The notes under the pieces are model-generated. The model was not told where the DNA came from and made no database searches. It was given only the letters and a program-made list of their open reading frames with translations. A stretch of DNA of 64,000 bases from Rhodocollybia butyracea (Eukaryota > Basidiomycota > Agaricomycetes > Agaricales > Omphalotaceae). The stretch spans positions 1 to 64,000 of the forward strand of contig JADNRY010000002.1 of assembly GCA_015501585.1 (NCBI GenBank), written 5' to 3'. Position 1 is the first letter of the stretch; each line of letters begins with the position of its first letter. This document shows, piece after piece, positions 23,326 to 35,330 of the stretch. A program made the translations under genes and the position numbers.

Positions 23326-24170
23326 ATGAATTACCTTCAGTGCCCGACGAGTCCACTTCAGCCCGACTACTCTTTGTCATTAAGCTGTACGTCTCTTCTC
23401 CATGTATCCAGCTTGCTTGCATCTTACATTCCTTCCTCTAGTTTCTAACACCTCGAGGCCCCAGCTCACCAATGACTTTTCTCCGCGCCTCATTTCACTA
23501 TGGCAGGCTACAGCTATCCTCCATTGCACCCCCGGCTTTCCGTTGTACGCGTTATACCCTCTCGGGAATACTCAGAAATGCTAGCGTCTCTCCTCGGCCA
23601 TGCTGCACTCTCTGATGAACGGCGAGAATCCGACGCAGCCTTGGTTCCTACCCGTCGCTGCCATCACCGTCCGGACTCTACCCTGCCACTACTGGGTCTA
23701 GGTCACATCGCTTTAACCCAGCCAACGTTCCTACCGCTCCTAGCAAGAGCAAGACCAGTAACGAAAACCCGGACGAAGACGAAGGAACGTACGTGCGGCT
23801 GCTAAGTGTGGACCCGTAAGTCATTCATATTCCCTTCCTGCACGCCAATTCTCACCCTTAATCAGCATTCTTCGAGAGGCCGTTTGTAGGCAACGAATCG
23901 AGTTGGAGCCGCAGCGTCCGTGACAAGAAGTTGAGAAGGACGAATCTGCTGAACTGCGGTAAGTCTTTCTTGGTCGCTTGTCGTAACATCCGCCGATGGT
24001 GCTCTTTTTTTCGCGGGTGCTAAATATGTCAAGAACCTCAACGCAGTACGAGACCGACTCGAGGCCGAACTCAACACATCCAACGACGCATCAACGCCTC
24101 TAGGCTTTGTGGTAAAGCTCATGTATTCTTGGCACCGCCAGAGGTGTGCCACCATGCAGTCCACCATGGT
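23326..24170 (+). pseudogene. bHLH-type regulator gene relic, unit I
   Basis: Pieces of a plus-strand gene are recognisable across several frames. The first exon begins MNYLQCPTSP. An acidic exon ends DEDEGTYVRLLSVDP before a GTAAGT donor (about 23815). After an acceptor near 23865 comes ILREAVCRQRIELE, which looks like the basic region of a fungal bHLH protein. A last exon near 24040 gives a helix-2-like segment in which VRDRLEAEL is readable. Frames are broken between these blocks, so no single product is possible. In fungi such proteins bind E-box DNA and often sit in metabolite clusters; a regulatory role here is inference. Confidence 0.55.
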
Positions 24171-25187
24171 AATCGTCGGTGCTGGGACTGTGCCGAGTTC
24201 CTTTTAGAGCTTCCACCGTGCCACTCGGTAAAGTTCAGAAGAAAAGAAATCCTCGCTGAGCATACCAAAAACAGAGTAACATTTACAACACGACTATGAT
24301 GTTTTTTCTCTTGTACCCTGCCTCAATCGCTTTATCTGAGTGGAAGCCTAGCCTACTTACCTCTGTCTCAACTCCGTCTCCCAGTTCTTTCGAGCGTCGT
24401 AGATTGGACTCGAAGTTAACTTACAGACAGCCGCATTGATCCTCTACTGGAACAAAACATGATGGATGAGAGGGATTTCGGTTCACTCAAGACTGGAGTA
24501 TTCGCTTGGGGTGCTATATCTACCTCATTGCTTGAAGCGGATGATGGCAGGCCGTGCTTCACCTACTGTGCAAATTCGCTTCTTAAACTACCGCCGCTTT
24601 CTTCCGAACTTTGTCATCGCGGTCCTGTACAACCTCCATACATACGTTCGTTTTATTCCCCCAAGCTACCTTGGCTACAATAGTCAATTTTTGGTGCCGA
24701 GGGCCGTCTTCGACCTTGCTATGTGGAATCCACATCATCACTTGCTACTCTTCGCTCTCGCGTTGCATCACACATACCTTATTCTATCCCTCTTCAAAAA
24801 AGGACCACCTACATACCACTTGCCTGTGTATAGCGTACCGTAAGGACATATTTCTGCCAATTTTATGGCTGCATAGCTTCTACTGGGCAAAGCCTGAAAC
24901 TCAAAGTAGCAATAGTGTATGAAAATGAGCAAGACAAACTAGCATCTTGGAATCACAGAACAAGATGCCTGAACCTCATCAAGTTTCTCCTGGCACCCCA
25001 ATAAGGGACAATCGCTTGCCGAAGCATTGCGGCTTGGATCCGCTGGTCTTCCGAAACGTTCTGTATTCTCTATTAAGACTACTAAACTTATCTATGGGTC
25101 TCCGCCCATCTCCATCCTTGTCCGGGCCCGATCACCATCAGGCCCTTCTTCTCCTTGCTCTCCACTCTCACTCCTTGATGTTGCAGC
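24171..25187. repeat. Repeated block between bHLH relic and adenylation gene, unit I
   Basis: Shares sequence with about 29640-30295, 49640-50282 and 52440-53385 (for example GGTTCACTCAAGACTGGAGTA and CTCCGCCCAT near the right end). Short exon-like pieces (FGSLKTGVFAW, then CHRGPVQPPYI) recur in the copies. I could not identify a gene; it may be the remains of a further small gene. Confidence 0.5.
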
Positions 25188-27147
25188 TTACGCATTGCCC
25201 GAAAATAACTTGTCCAACTTTTCCTTCATCGTCTCCTCTACAACCCTCCTCCTCACTGTTGCTTTTGTCACCGTTCGTGGTAAGGTGCCCAAAGGTACGA
25301 CGAATATCATGTCTGGAGAATCGATACGCTCGTGTGGATAGCGAGAGGAGTGGAAAGGGCGAATCCGATGGTAGATTTTGGTTTTTAGTTCAGACTCATT
25401 GAGGACGGGGTTAACGGTGGAATGAGATAGAGGAGAGTATGCCTCCACAACCAATACGGGTGATGGATGACCATTACCCACTACCACACAGTCTGAGATG
25501 ATGTCACCGCAAAGGCTTCGAGCATTATCTTCAATGGCTCTAGGGAGACAAATGTGAAAAGCTCAGATGGTATTGAATTGATGAACCTACTTTGTATCAC
25601 ACAAACTGCAATTGTGCATGATAAACCAATCATCATTGCGACCGCAAAAGACGTAGTTTCCAGGTTCTACTTCGCGGAAGAGGTCATTAGTATGATAGTT
25701 ACCTAGAGATCTCAGGAATTAGTACAACTCGAGTTCAGTATATAAGTAAACGGTCTGGGACACTAACCGTCAGATGATCTAAATGAGACACCAGGGCATT
25801 CGGGTGCTTCTGGTGGAATGACTAGTTCTAGCAACTCCGAATCGCTTGAGATAGGAATGAACTGGACGAAAGAGGAACCTAAGAGCGGCTTGAGGTAATT
25901 TTGGCGAGATTTCCGGAGTCCCTCTGATATGAGAAGTACGCCGCATTCAGTTGTTCCATAAGCATTCTATATAAAATTAATATCAAGTTCAACGAAGGAG
26001 TAAAGAATTTACCACAAGATTGATACCATTTTTCCAAGCCCATTCTTCATCCTCATCACTCCCAAAGCTACCTCCTGTGTATGTAATTACATCCACTGAG
26101 GAGAGGGCACGTAAAGTCTCTGGGTTTGTGCGTGAGGCCCGAAGGTGTTCTCGAAGAAAATGCGGGTACGAGAAGAGCTGCCTCGTCTTGCATCTGTCAA
26201 TGATATCTACCAATTCGGAAGTAGAGGCTGGCCAGATCTGTATTGGACCATGCAGGATGTGTGGTAGATTGTTCTGATGAGACCTGCCACGATGGAAAGA
26301 TTCAATACATCTCAAACAAAGAAATAGAACGACCTGGAAACATACCTACGAATTGAGCGATATAGCCGATGCTGCCACTGCCAATAGTGTCATACATTAG
26401 TCGAGGATAACTGTAATGTTAGTAAGAGTCTTACCGCCAGCTCACGGTATCTACATTTCCTGGATTCAAGTGAGCTTTGGTCATTTTACGAACATTACCA
26501 TCCAGCCAGGTGTAGTTCAAGGGAATAATCTTGGATTTTCCCGACGTGGTGCCACTGGTCTGGTATATAACTGCAATGTCAGAACCTGTGACATGAGGTA
26601 GATCGGGCAGTGGATAGTCATTCGGATGGACAACAGTGACCGAAGTAAAGCAGGGAATAGGTATATCACGGATGATGTCGTTATATACCGACTCATAGAT
26701 GAAAGCACGGGCATTGGCCTGTTCAAGCGGGCCTTGGATGACACTGTAGTCGGCATTTGGGAAGATATTGATGAGCTGGGGAATGTATCCAGCTCGGGAA
26801 ATTGCGTATACGTGTACGATGTCGAGATACTTGTAGCCTCCGAAACTGGAGGCGGGGGAATATACAATCAGCTCAATATGTCCTGGCGGCACTCGTAGTC
26901 CTCTGCATCCAACTTACCATAAAGTAATTACAGACCTCTGAGGAATACCACTAGTTTCCTTCAAAACATGAAACCAGTATCGAGTAAGGTGCTCAATATC
27001 GAGAAGGAATTGATGAAAAGTGATGTCCGTCCAATGATCAATCTCGTCGGTTTGGGGGTTGACTTGGGGAATCTTGAATGCAACCCTAGAGGGGAAACGA
27101 GAGGTCGCATCTTCGAGGTTGGTTAGGTGGGTCAGGAGTGGAGACAT
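25188..27147 (-). pseudogene. Adenylation-domain gene copy 2, one-base frameshift
   Basis: Seven exons can be traced (26918-27147, 26435-26845, 26346-26410, 26013-26283, 25768-25967, 25591-25702, 25188-25539), enough for about 546 residues. Motifs of the ANL adenylate-forming family appear in order: YQTSGTTSGKSK (A3), NAYGTTECG (A5), YHTNDLF (A7), FCGRNDD (A8) and PRTVTKATVRR (A10, with the C-terminal Lys). The protein ends right after A10, so the carrier and reductase domains usual in basidiomycete NRPS-like reductases are absent. In exon 4 near 26226 this copy has GTAGAGGCTGG where four paralogues have one base more, which breaks the frame before the A5 region. Otherwise it looks well kept. 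Confidence 0.85.
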
Positions 27148-27177
27148 GATAAAGCGATCCTTTTGCCACCCGAATGA

Positions 27178-27190
27178 TGGGTTTATAAAC
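27178..27190 (-). promoter_or_regulatory. TATA box of adenylation gene copy 2
   Basis: GGTTTATAAACC is 30-45 bp before the ATG. It is kept at the same place before copies 1, 3 and 5 (about 20788, 32338, 55370) and in changed form before copies 4 and 7 (about 52250, 63350). The position and conservation suggest the core promoter. Confidence 0.6.
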
Positions 27191-28775
27191 CACCAGGCCT
27201 GTATCTTGATTTCCGTAACGAAGAGTGTTATTATTCTTTTTTTTCACTCTAAAGCCTTCTAAAGCGAAGAGTGACTCTGGTGTGACACTCTGCTGTCATA
27301 TTACTGTGTTCCTCGCTCCAAAGCGAAGAGTGATTCAATTTCGCTGTATGATGAATGGCTTACTAAAATTCATTAAGCACCAAAACGCCTGTACTCCGGG
27401 TGCGACGAGAAGTAAAGTTATCATAGTAAGACCGGAAAAGTACTCAAGAGTCACAAGCGACAATGGAAGAACAGCTTTGATTAACAAGGCTTAGAGCGCA
27501 AAGGGTGATAGCTGAGGTGTCAGAAAGATCGTAGATGCGGGAATGCTGAAGTCAGATCCGATGAAGATCACCCAAGCCGCTACACCAGCAAAGAGCCACT
27601 TAGGTCAGAGTGCGCTCAGTCGTGTCCATTAAAACCAATATAACGCGCGCGGGCCACCAGGAGGAATGTCCTAAGCGAAATAAGAATGCGGAAAGGAGAA
27701 CAGATATTAAGGACGACTTTATGTAACCGTGGCTTTCAAAGAGAAAACATCAGAGCGATGACACGGGAGAGGTTGTGATGGTTTTGAGGAGAGATTTGAC
27801 AATCCTATATGTAGAGACTTGTCAGTATTGTGTCAGTGTAATGAGCATGTTGACGAAAAAGCCGTATGGATCATCCAAATCTTCTATTTGAAGCAGCCAC
27901 GCGAGTTCTATATGTGAAGGACTGACGCGTACACTCTTCTAATGTAGGGTATTGAATTTCTTTGCCATATATAAAGCCAACCGGATAACCATACGCACAG
28001 CGACGTGACAAATAAAGGATAGGGAAAGCTGACGTTGAATCCGAGAACATACATTGCAAAAGAACCTAATGGAGTAGATAATCGATAAGCGATAACGAAA
28101 CAGAATATGGAACCAGGAAGCTGCGACTTGCCAGGAGCCGATGAACGTTATGAACGTTCACAACTGCATTCCAACAGTCTAGTTTCGTTACCTCTCGTGA
28201 AGCCCAGGGACTGACAGCAGGAAACAATGACAATTACATTGCGGTCCTGTAGATTCGCCTTGTAAGAGGCCGTTTTCGTGTGGTGGTTAGTGAGTAACAG
28301 GCGCGTTCCGGGCGGAGCGATTCGGTAGTTCTTGCCGAGTTACGGCAAGTGATTCGACTCTCAGCACAATAACTTCGGGTTATTTGTAGTCCTCCAACTA
28401 TCAAGATTTTTAGGACTCCGAATCTTACCCGGTAATATGGAGCTTCCTGTGTATCTGGCACGGGTATTGGAGCTTGCGTCTTCCAAGCAGGCATTCGCAT
28501 CGAGTTTCGCGGGATCCTTCCTACAATGAACTGAACGGGATCCTTCTTGCAATGAATTATTTTCCAAAGCCAAAGCTGTAAGTCTCCTTTCTCCTCTAAG
28601 AATTCGCCCAGAGTCAGCTTTTCTCTGCTCTTTTCCTCCATCGTCACTGACTGTGCACATAGTTCTTATAATCTTGACCTCATTCGTTCATTCTCTTTTA
28701 TTCGTCTTTTGGTTTCGCTTCCAGCCTCTCGCACTCTTCCTTTGTGCCGTCGCCGCTGTTTCCATTGGACACCTG
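27191..28775. repeat. Repeated intergenic block, unit II
   Basis: Close to 32350-33563. Two copies of AAAGCGAAGAGTGA (27262-27335) lie 90-190 bp upstream of the TATA box, inside CT/GA-rich sequence. A hydrophobic minus-strand stretch near 27600-27780 corresponds to the frame at 32783-33016 but is interrupted. The CCGGGCGGAGCG and GCCGAGTTACGGC landmarks of unit I follow at about 28300. Confidence 0.65.
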
Positions 28776-29640
28776 GATGGATTACCTTCAGCTTCAATAC
28801 CCAACGAATCCATCTTAGTCTGGCTACTCTTTGACATTAGGTCCTGGGATCCTATGTCCTCTCTATGCGTCCAGGTTGCTTGCATCCTACATCTCTTCAT
28901 CTGGTTTCTAACACCTCGAGGCTCAAGCGTACCAATGACTTTTTTCCTTCCCTTGCTCCACTTTGGCAGACTACGGCTATCCTCCAGTTGCACCTCCGGC
29001 CTTCCGAAGTTCCGTCGTTGCCTTCCTCTCGAGAATGCCACCGTCTCTCATCGATCCCATCCCTACAGTTTCGGCCAACACTTTCTGATGTACAACATTC
29101 TTGCGCGCGCGGCCTAGGTTCCAACCTGTCACCATCATCGCCTTCTAGACTATGCAACTGCTACTGGGCACAGATCACATCACTTTAGCCCAATTGGTGC
29201 TCCTACCACGTGAGCCTGCTGCTAGCAAGAGGATTAACAGCAAGACCAGCAATGGACGAACGCGGCAACAATGACTCGAACGAAGGCAAGGAAAGTCTGC
29301 TGTAATGTGGACCCGTGAGTCATATTCACATCCCTTTCTGCGCCAATTCTCACATTTAATCAGCATTCTTCGAGAGGCCGTTTTCAGCAACGAATCGGGT
29401 TTGAGCTGAAGCGTCCGTGACAAGAAGTTGAGCAGGGCAAAGCTACTGAAACGCGGTAAGTACTTCTTGGTCGCTGGTCGTCACATTCGCCGACGATGCT
29501 CTTTTTCACGCAGCTGTTGAATATATCATGAACCTCAACGCAGTACGAGACTGACTCGAGGCCTCAACACAGCTAACGACGAAATCAAGGCCTTCAGGCT
29601 TTGTGTATTCTTGGCACCGCCAGAGGTGTACCACCATGGC
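28776..29640 (+). pseudogene. bHLH-type regulator gene relic, unit II
   Basis: Same order of pieces as in unit I: a first exon MDYLQLQYPTNPS, a YGYPPVAPPAF segment near 28970, a GTGAGT donor after a VMWTR segment near 29310, an ILREA-like start of the basic region near 29365, and a helix-2-like segment near 29520-29570. Stops interrupt the basic region and the last helix (VRD-stop), so it is dead. Confidence 0.5.
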
Positions 29641-30295
29641 AGTTGTTAATGCTAGGACTATGCCGAGTTCTTTTTAGAGCTTCCACCGTGGCACTTGGTA
29701 AAACTCAGAAGAAAAGAAAACCTCGTTGATCATACACAGAGTAACATTTATGACACGACTAAGTATCATTTTTTTTCTCTTCTACGCATGTATACCCCAT
29801 CGGCCTCAGTCGCTTTACCCCTCTGCATGGAAGTCTAGCCTACCTGCCTCTGTATTTTATCCCGTCTCCCAGTTTTTTCCGGTATCCGCGCTGGATTGGA
29901 CTCGAAGTTAACTTACGGACAGCTACGTTGACCTTGTACTGGATTAAAACATGATGCGTATGAATGAGACGGATTTCAGTTCACTCAAGACGGAGCAGCT
30001 TGGAGTTGTTGATGGCAGTGCGTGCTTAGCGTGCACATTCGCTGCTTGCACGACCGTCGCTTTCTTCTGAACTTTGTCATCCCGATCCTATACAACCTCC
30101 ATACGTATGTTTCGTTCTCGCATTGCATCATAAATAAGATCTATTTCTGCTATAACTTCTACTATTCGAAGTCTGAAAGGCAAAGTGTTCTTGCCGAGCC
30201 ATTGTGGCTCCGCTGGCCTTCCAAAACATGTACTTTCTATCGATACCCTTACAACTTATCTAAGTATCTCCGCCCATGCCCATCCTTGTCCCTGA
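29641..30295. repeat. Repeated block, unit II
   Basis: Corresponds to 24171-25187 of unit I, somewhat shortened. No gene is supported. Confidence 0.5.
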
Positions 30296-32307
30296 TCACC
30301 GTGGTCCTTCTCCTCGCTCTCCACTCGCGCCCTTTGATGTTGCAGCTCTTACTCGTATCCCCGAAAATAACTTGTCCAACTTTTCCTTCATTGTCTCCTC
30401 TACAACCTTCCTCCTCACCGTCGCTTTTGTTACTGTTCGTGGTAAGGTGCCCGAAGATACGACGAATATCATATCCATAGAAGCGATACGTTCGTGTGGA
30501 TAGCGAGTGGAGTGGAAAGGGCGAATCCGGTGGTAGATTTCCGTTTTTAGTTCAGACTTATTGAGGGCGGGGCTGACGGTAGAATGAGATAGAGGAGAGC
30601 ATGCCTCCACAACCAATACTGGAGATAGACGGCCATTGCCCACTACCACACAGTCTGAGATGATATCACCGCAAAGGCTTCGAGCATTATCTTCAATGGC
30701 TCTAGGTGGACAAACGATGAAAAGCTCAGATGGTATTGAATTGATGAACTTACTTTGTGTCACACAGTTTGCAAATTAGCATATTGAACCAATCATCATT
30801 GCGACCGCAAAAGACGTAGCTTCCGGGTTCTACTTCGCGGAAGAGGTCATTGGTGTGATAGTTACCTAGAGATCTCAGGAATTAGTACAAGTCGAATTCA
30901 ATATATCAGCTACGAGACACTAACCGTCAGATGATCTAAATGAAACATGAGGGCATTCGGGTGCTTCTGGGGGAACAACTAGTTCCAGCAGATCGGAATC
31001 GTTTGAGATAGGAATGAACTTGATTAAAGTGGGACCTGGGAGCCGTTTAAGGTAATTTTGACGAGATTTCCGAAGTCCCTCTGATCTGAGAAGTTCACCG
31101 CATTCAGTTAATCCATAAGCATTCTATATAAAATCAATCAAGTTCAAAGGAAGAGGGAAGAGAGCTTACCACAAGATTTATACCATTTCTCCAGGCCCAT
31201 TCTTCGTCCTCATCGCTCCCCAAGCCACCTCCCGTGTATGTAATTACATCCACTGAGGAGAGGGCACGTAAAGTCTCTGGGTCCGTACGTGACGCACGAA
31301 TGTGTCCTTGAAGCAAACGTGGGTGCGAGAAAAGCTGCTTCGTCTGGCATCTGTTAATGATATCTACTATTTCGGAAGTAGAGGGCCAGCCAGATTTGTA
31401 TTGGACCATGCAGGATGTGCGGTAGATTATTCCGATGAGAGCTACAACGATGGAAAGAGTCAATACATTTCAGGCAAAGAAATAAAAGGACCTGGAAACA
31501 TGCCTCTAAATTGAGCCATATAGCCCGTGCTCCCACTGCCGACGATGTCATTCGTTAGCTGAGGATAGCTAGGGTGCTAGTAAGAACCTTACCGCCAGCT
31601 TACAATATCTACCATTCCAGAATCTGAGCAAGCTCTGGTCATTTTACGAACACAACCATCCAGCCAGGCGTAGTTGCAGGGAACAATGTTGGATTTTCCA
31701 GAGGTGGTTCCACTGGTCTGGTAAATGATTGCGATGTCAGAGCCTGTGACATGAGGTAGATCGGGGAGTGGGTAGTCATTCGGATGAACGACAGTGACAG
31801 AAGTAAAGCAGGGAATCTGAGGTATATCATGGACGGTGTCGTTATATACCGGCTCATAAATGAAAGCACGGGTATTGGCCTGTTCAAGCGGGCCTTGGAT
31901 GACACCGTAGTCGGCATTTGGAAATATATTGATGAGCTGGGGAATGTATCCAGCTCGGGAAATTGCGTATACGTGTACGACGTCGATATACTTGTAGCCT
32001 CTGAGACTGGAGGCGGTGGATTACAGAGTCAGTTCAACATGTTTGGACGGCAATTCATAATGTTCTGCATCCCTTACCATAAAGTAATTACAGACCTCTG
32101 AGGAATACCATTACTTTCTTTCAAAACGTGAAACCAGTATCGAGCAAGGTGCTCAATATCGAGAAGGAATTGCTGGAAAGTGATGTCCGTCCAATAATCA
32201 ATCTCGTCAGTTTGGGGGTTGACTTGGGGAATCTTGAATGCAACCCTAGAGGGGAAACGAGAGGTCGCATCTTCGAGGTTGGTTAGGTGGGTCAGGAGTG
32301 GAGACAT
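30296..32307 (-). CDS. Adenylation-domain protein copy 3 (stand-alone, ANL family)
   Basis: Same seven-exon plan as copy 2, starting at ATG 32305-32307. I followed the frame through exon 2 (YQTSGTTSGKSN, A3), exon 3 (YPQLTNDIVGSGS), exon 4 (SGWPSTSEIVDIINRC, where copy 2 is broken), exon 5 (NAYGLTECGELL, A5), exon 6 (YHTNDLFREVEPG, A7; GRNDDWF, A8) and exon 7 (LPRTVTKATVRRK, A10) without finding a frameshift. Exon 3 needs a GC donor (AG/GCATGT). The usual stop after LFSG is changed, adding about 15 residues. Such enzymes turn a carboxylic acid into an acyl-AMP; without a carrier domain this one would have to hand the product to a separate partner or to CoA. The substrate is unknown. Confidence 0.8.
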
Positions 32308-33563
32308 GATAAAGCGATCCTTTTGCCACCTGAATGATGGGTTTATAAACCACCAGGCCTGTATCTTGATTTCCGTAACGAAGAGTGTCACTCTGTTGTT
32401 ATTATTCTTTTTTTTTCACTCTAAAGCCTTCTAAAGCGAAGAGTGACTCTGGTGTGACACTCTGCTGTCATATTACTGTGTTCCTCGCTCCAAAGCGAAG
32501 AGTGATTCAATTCGTTGGGTGATAGATGGCTTACTAAATTCATTAAGCACCAAAATGCCTGTACTCCGGGTGCGATGAGAAGTAAAGTTAAAAGTACTCA
32601 GAGTCACAACCCAAGATGGAGGAACAGCTTTGATTAACAAGGCTTAGAGCGCAAAGGGTGATAGGAGATGTCGGAAAGATTGTAGTTGCGGGAATGCTGA
32701 AGCCTCTCTTCCTATTTGAAAACACGCTTTTGAGTCAGATCCGATGAAGATCACCCAAGCTGCTGCACCAGCAAAGAGCCACTTAGGACAGAGTGCGCTC
32801 AGTCGTGTCCATTAAGAGAAATCTGCTACAGATAGCCAATATAACGCCCGCGGGCCACCAGGAGGAATGTCGTATACGAAATAAGAATGCGGAAAGGAGG
32901 ACGAATATTAAGGACGACTTTGTGTAACCGTGGCTTTCAGAGAGAAAAAACATCGGAGAGATGACACAGGAGAGGTAGAAAGATGATGTGATGGTTTTGA
33001 GGGAGAAATTTGACAATCCACAATCTTATATCGAGACTTGTCAGTATCGCGTCAGTGTAATGAGCATGTTGATGAAAAAGCTGTATGGATCATCCAAATC
33101 CTCCATTTGAAGTAGCCACACAAGTTCTATATGTGAAAGACTGACGCATATATATTCTTCTAATGTGAAGTATCGAATGGGCTTGAATTTCTTTAGCTAT
33201 ATTTGAAGCGCTGGAGGAGCCAACTGGACAACCATACGCAGCGATGTGACAAATAAAGGACAGGGAAATTTGATGTCAAATCTAAATCCGAGAGCATCCA
33301 TTCAGAAGAATTGCAAGAAAGAACAATAGATAAGTGACAACGAAACAGAATATGGAAGCTACGACTTGCCAGCAGCCACAACTGCATTCCACCGCCATAA
33401 TTTCTTTGCCTTTAGTGAGGCCCAGGGACAGACAGCAGGAAACAATGACGGTTGCATCGGTGGTCCTATAGGTTCGCCCTGTAAAAGGCCATATTCATGT
33501 GGTTCAAGTACAAAATTCAGACGCGCGTTCCGGGTGGAGCGATTCAGCTCACCTGCCGAGGTA
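32308..33563. repeat. Repeated intergenic block, start of unit III
   Basis: Contains the conserved TATA box (about 32338), two AAAGCGAAGAGTGA motifs (32430-32510), a minus-strand hydrophobic frame (32783-33016, IFVLLSAFLFRI and WWPAGVILAI) that may be a relic of a membrane protein gene, and the GTTCCGGGTGGAGCG landmark at about 33525. It ends where the large transposon starts. Confidence 0.6.
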
Positions 33564-33572
33564 ACGTTGTTT
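33564..33572. repeat. Target-site duplication, left
   Basis: ACGTTGTTT, repeated exactly at 41773-41781 on the other side of the Mutator-like element. Confidence 0.9.
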
Positions 33573-33700
33573 GGAAAGCGTGGCTGCACAAAACTTCGTA
33601 ATGCGCGACGCATAAGCGATAGGGTAATGTCATTTACTAAAGGCGTGTGTAAGAATTTCTCAAGAGCAGGTGACAGACAGATAACAGACAGATAAGATTT
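33573..33700 (+). repeat. Left terminal inverted repeat of the MULE
   Basis: Matches the reverse complement of about 41645-41772. Internal GACAGATAA-type units are repeated more often on the left. Confidence 0.88.
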
Positions 33701-34043
33701 TATTTAGATAAGATTGTTCTACCGTCGCGTCGCGTCATTAATCGCACAATCAGTTAGGCGCGCTCTCCGCTCTTTAGCCGCAGTTCCTTGGATTGACAGG
33801 ACGCTTCTCTTCTCCAGATATCACAAAATAAAAACCTGTCAACCGTCCCCAAAAGATCTAAGGGCCCGATACCGGAGGGAAACGCTCCTGCAGAATGCTT
33901 TATAGGCGTCATTTGGGGCTCTGTTTTCCCCCATTCTTTTCTCTTTTCTATCCTCTCGCTTTCTTGAAACCTTGCGTTCTCGTCCTCTCGCTTTCTCGCT
34001 TTCTCGCTCTTGCTCTCGTTTATTCCGTCCATCTGCTCGAAAA

Positions 34044-35330
34044 ATGCCCGCAGACCGTTTTATCAGTGCCTACGACGCAGATGGCAGAGCCACTGACTTT
34101 CCCTAGTACGTGTTCTCCTCTCCCTCGTTTATTTTATTATATGTTTCCGCTAAATTTATTTTCTAGCCCGTATGCAGCTAACGGCCTTCCTGAACTGCCC
34201 AAGCGCGTTGTTCAGATGCAATCCGAGTACGAAATAAACCTGTTCTGCGCGCATAGGCTACGCTGCAAAGTGTGGTACGTTAACCCGACCAGTAGTTTTC
34301 TTTGCTGTCCGAACCAGAAGAACCATCGTTGCGGTCTTTACCGTAAGTCGTTCCTTTATTTCCTATTAAAGCGGGTTTTGAATAGTTTCTTAGTTAAGAT
34401 AGACGATATCCATGCTCCTCTTCTTCAAGGGTATTGCGCCAGCCAAACGAAACCTTCTGGTCCATACCCATCTCCGCCCGCTTCACGCAAGAGGCCCTCC
34501 GTTAATTCAGAAACTAATACAACCCCTACAAAACGTCAGAAGAAATCGTCGAAGGTTCCTGAGTCTCCGCCTCTGTCTACCACTGCTACAGCTACCAGCA
34601 ACCTTCCTTCTCCGTACATTCCAAAAGGAACGTACTTTACAAGCCCCCCTTGGAGCTTAAGGGACCCCTTCTACCTGACGCTGACGATGATGGTGCGTAT
34701 TTCTTCCTTTCGCAAGTGGGAGAGTAGGACGTTTACATATTTTATATAGAAATTGTTTCGTTTTTCACCGACGTTAAAGATGCAACGGTGGGTCTTAAGG
34801 GGGTGCTTATCTACGACGATTCCAGTAAGTGTTATATCCCCCGTTTATCTACTGAACGTTATGAACAAATTTCTGGCAGAGACGTCTTTCGGGATTTTTA
34901 CGCACCTTTCCACCGTTGACATTGCCATCCTTATCCAGCAACTCAGAGACGTATTGTTCCCGGGAACTCGAGCTGGTAGGTTTCCTAGGCATTATGGGAG
35001 TTTTTTGCGTTCGCTGATTGATTTGCAGAGCTCATGCGCTTGATCCAGGACGTCCCTGGCGCTGGAATTGGGAAGAACAATGAAATGATTGGACCACCTC
35101 CGTTGCTTGCTACGGGTACGTCCCTTAACTTTATCCGTTCTCGACTTTTACAGTCCCACCAGGTTTGACGGCGGACGATCCTATCGATGTAGATTTAGGT
35201 ACGCTATCCTATTCTATCATTGAGCTAGCTAATACATTTTTTAGAAGTCGAAGTCTGCGCCGATTGTGGTTGGGAGGTTGACTCCGACATTCACTGGGAA
35301 CTTTGTTATGGTATGACTCGAGACGGTTGA
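34044..35330 (+). CDS. Unknown Cys-rich cargo gene of the MULE, multi-exon
   Basis: Exon 1 (34044-34105, MPADRFISAYDADG) joins by GTACGT/CTAG to exon 2 (34167-34342), which holds Cys/His residues (LFCAHRLRCKVWY, then CCPNQKNHRCGLY). Exon 3 (from 34430) is Ser/Pro/Lys-rich with a nuclear-localisation-like TPTKRQKKSSK. Downstream exons encode VSFFTDVKDATVGLKGVLIYDD (about 34752-34827), then pieces bounded by clear introns at about 34976-35029, 35116-35159 and 35200-35245. The last exon gives CADCGWEVDSDIHWELC, a CxxC...HxxxxC arrangement, before TGA 35328-35330. The frame through the end of exon 3 is unclear; a C6 run near 34650 may hold an indel. No family recognised. Two Cys clusters suggest zinc binding; a nuclear or DNA-related role is only inference. 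Confidence 0.55.

Noticed and set aside
25027..25341. Plus-strand frames with SNFSFIVSSTTLLLTVAF repeated in every unit (also 30276, 53180, 57810, 61286)
   Set aside because: They are antisense to the last exon of the adenylation genes and repeat only because that exon does.
26626..26898. Plus-strand frames with DELGNVSSSGNCVYVYDVEILVAS in each unit
   Set aside because: Antisense to adenylation exon 2, which has introns, a start and enzyme motifs on the minus strand.
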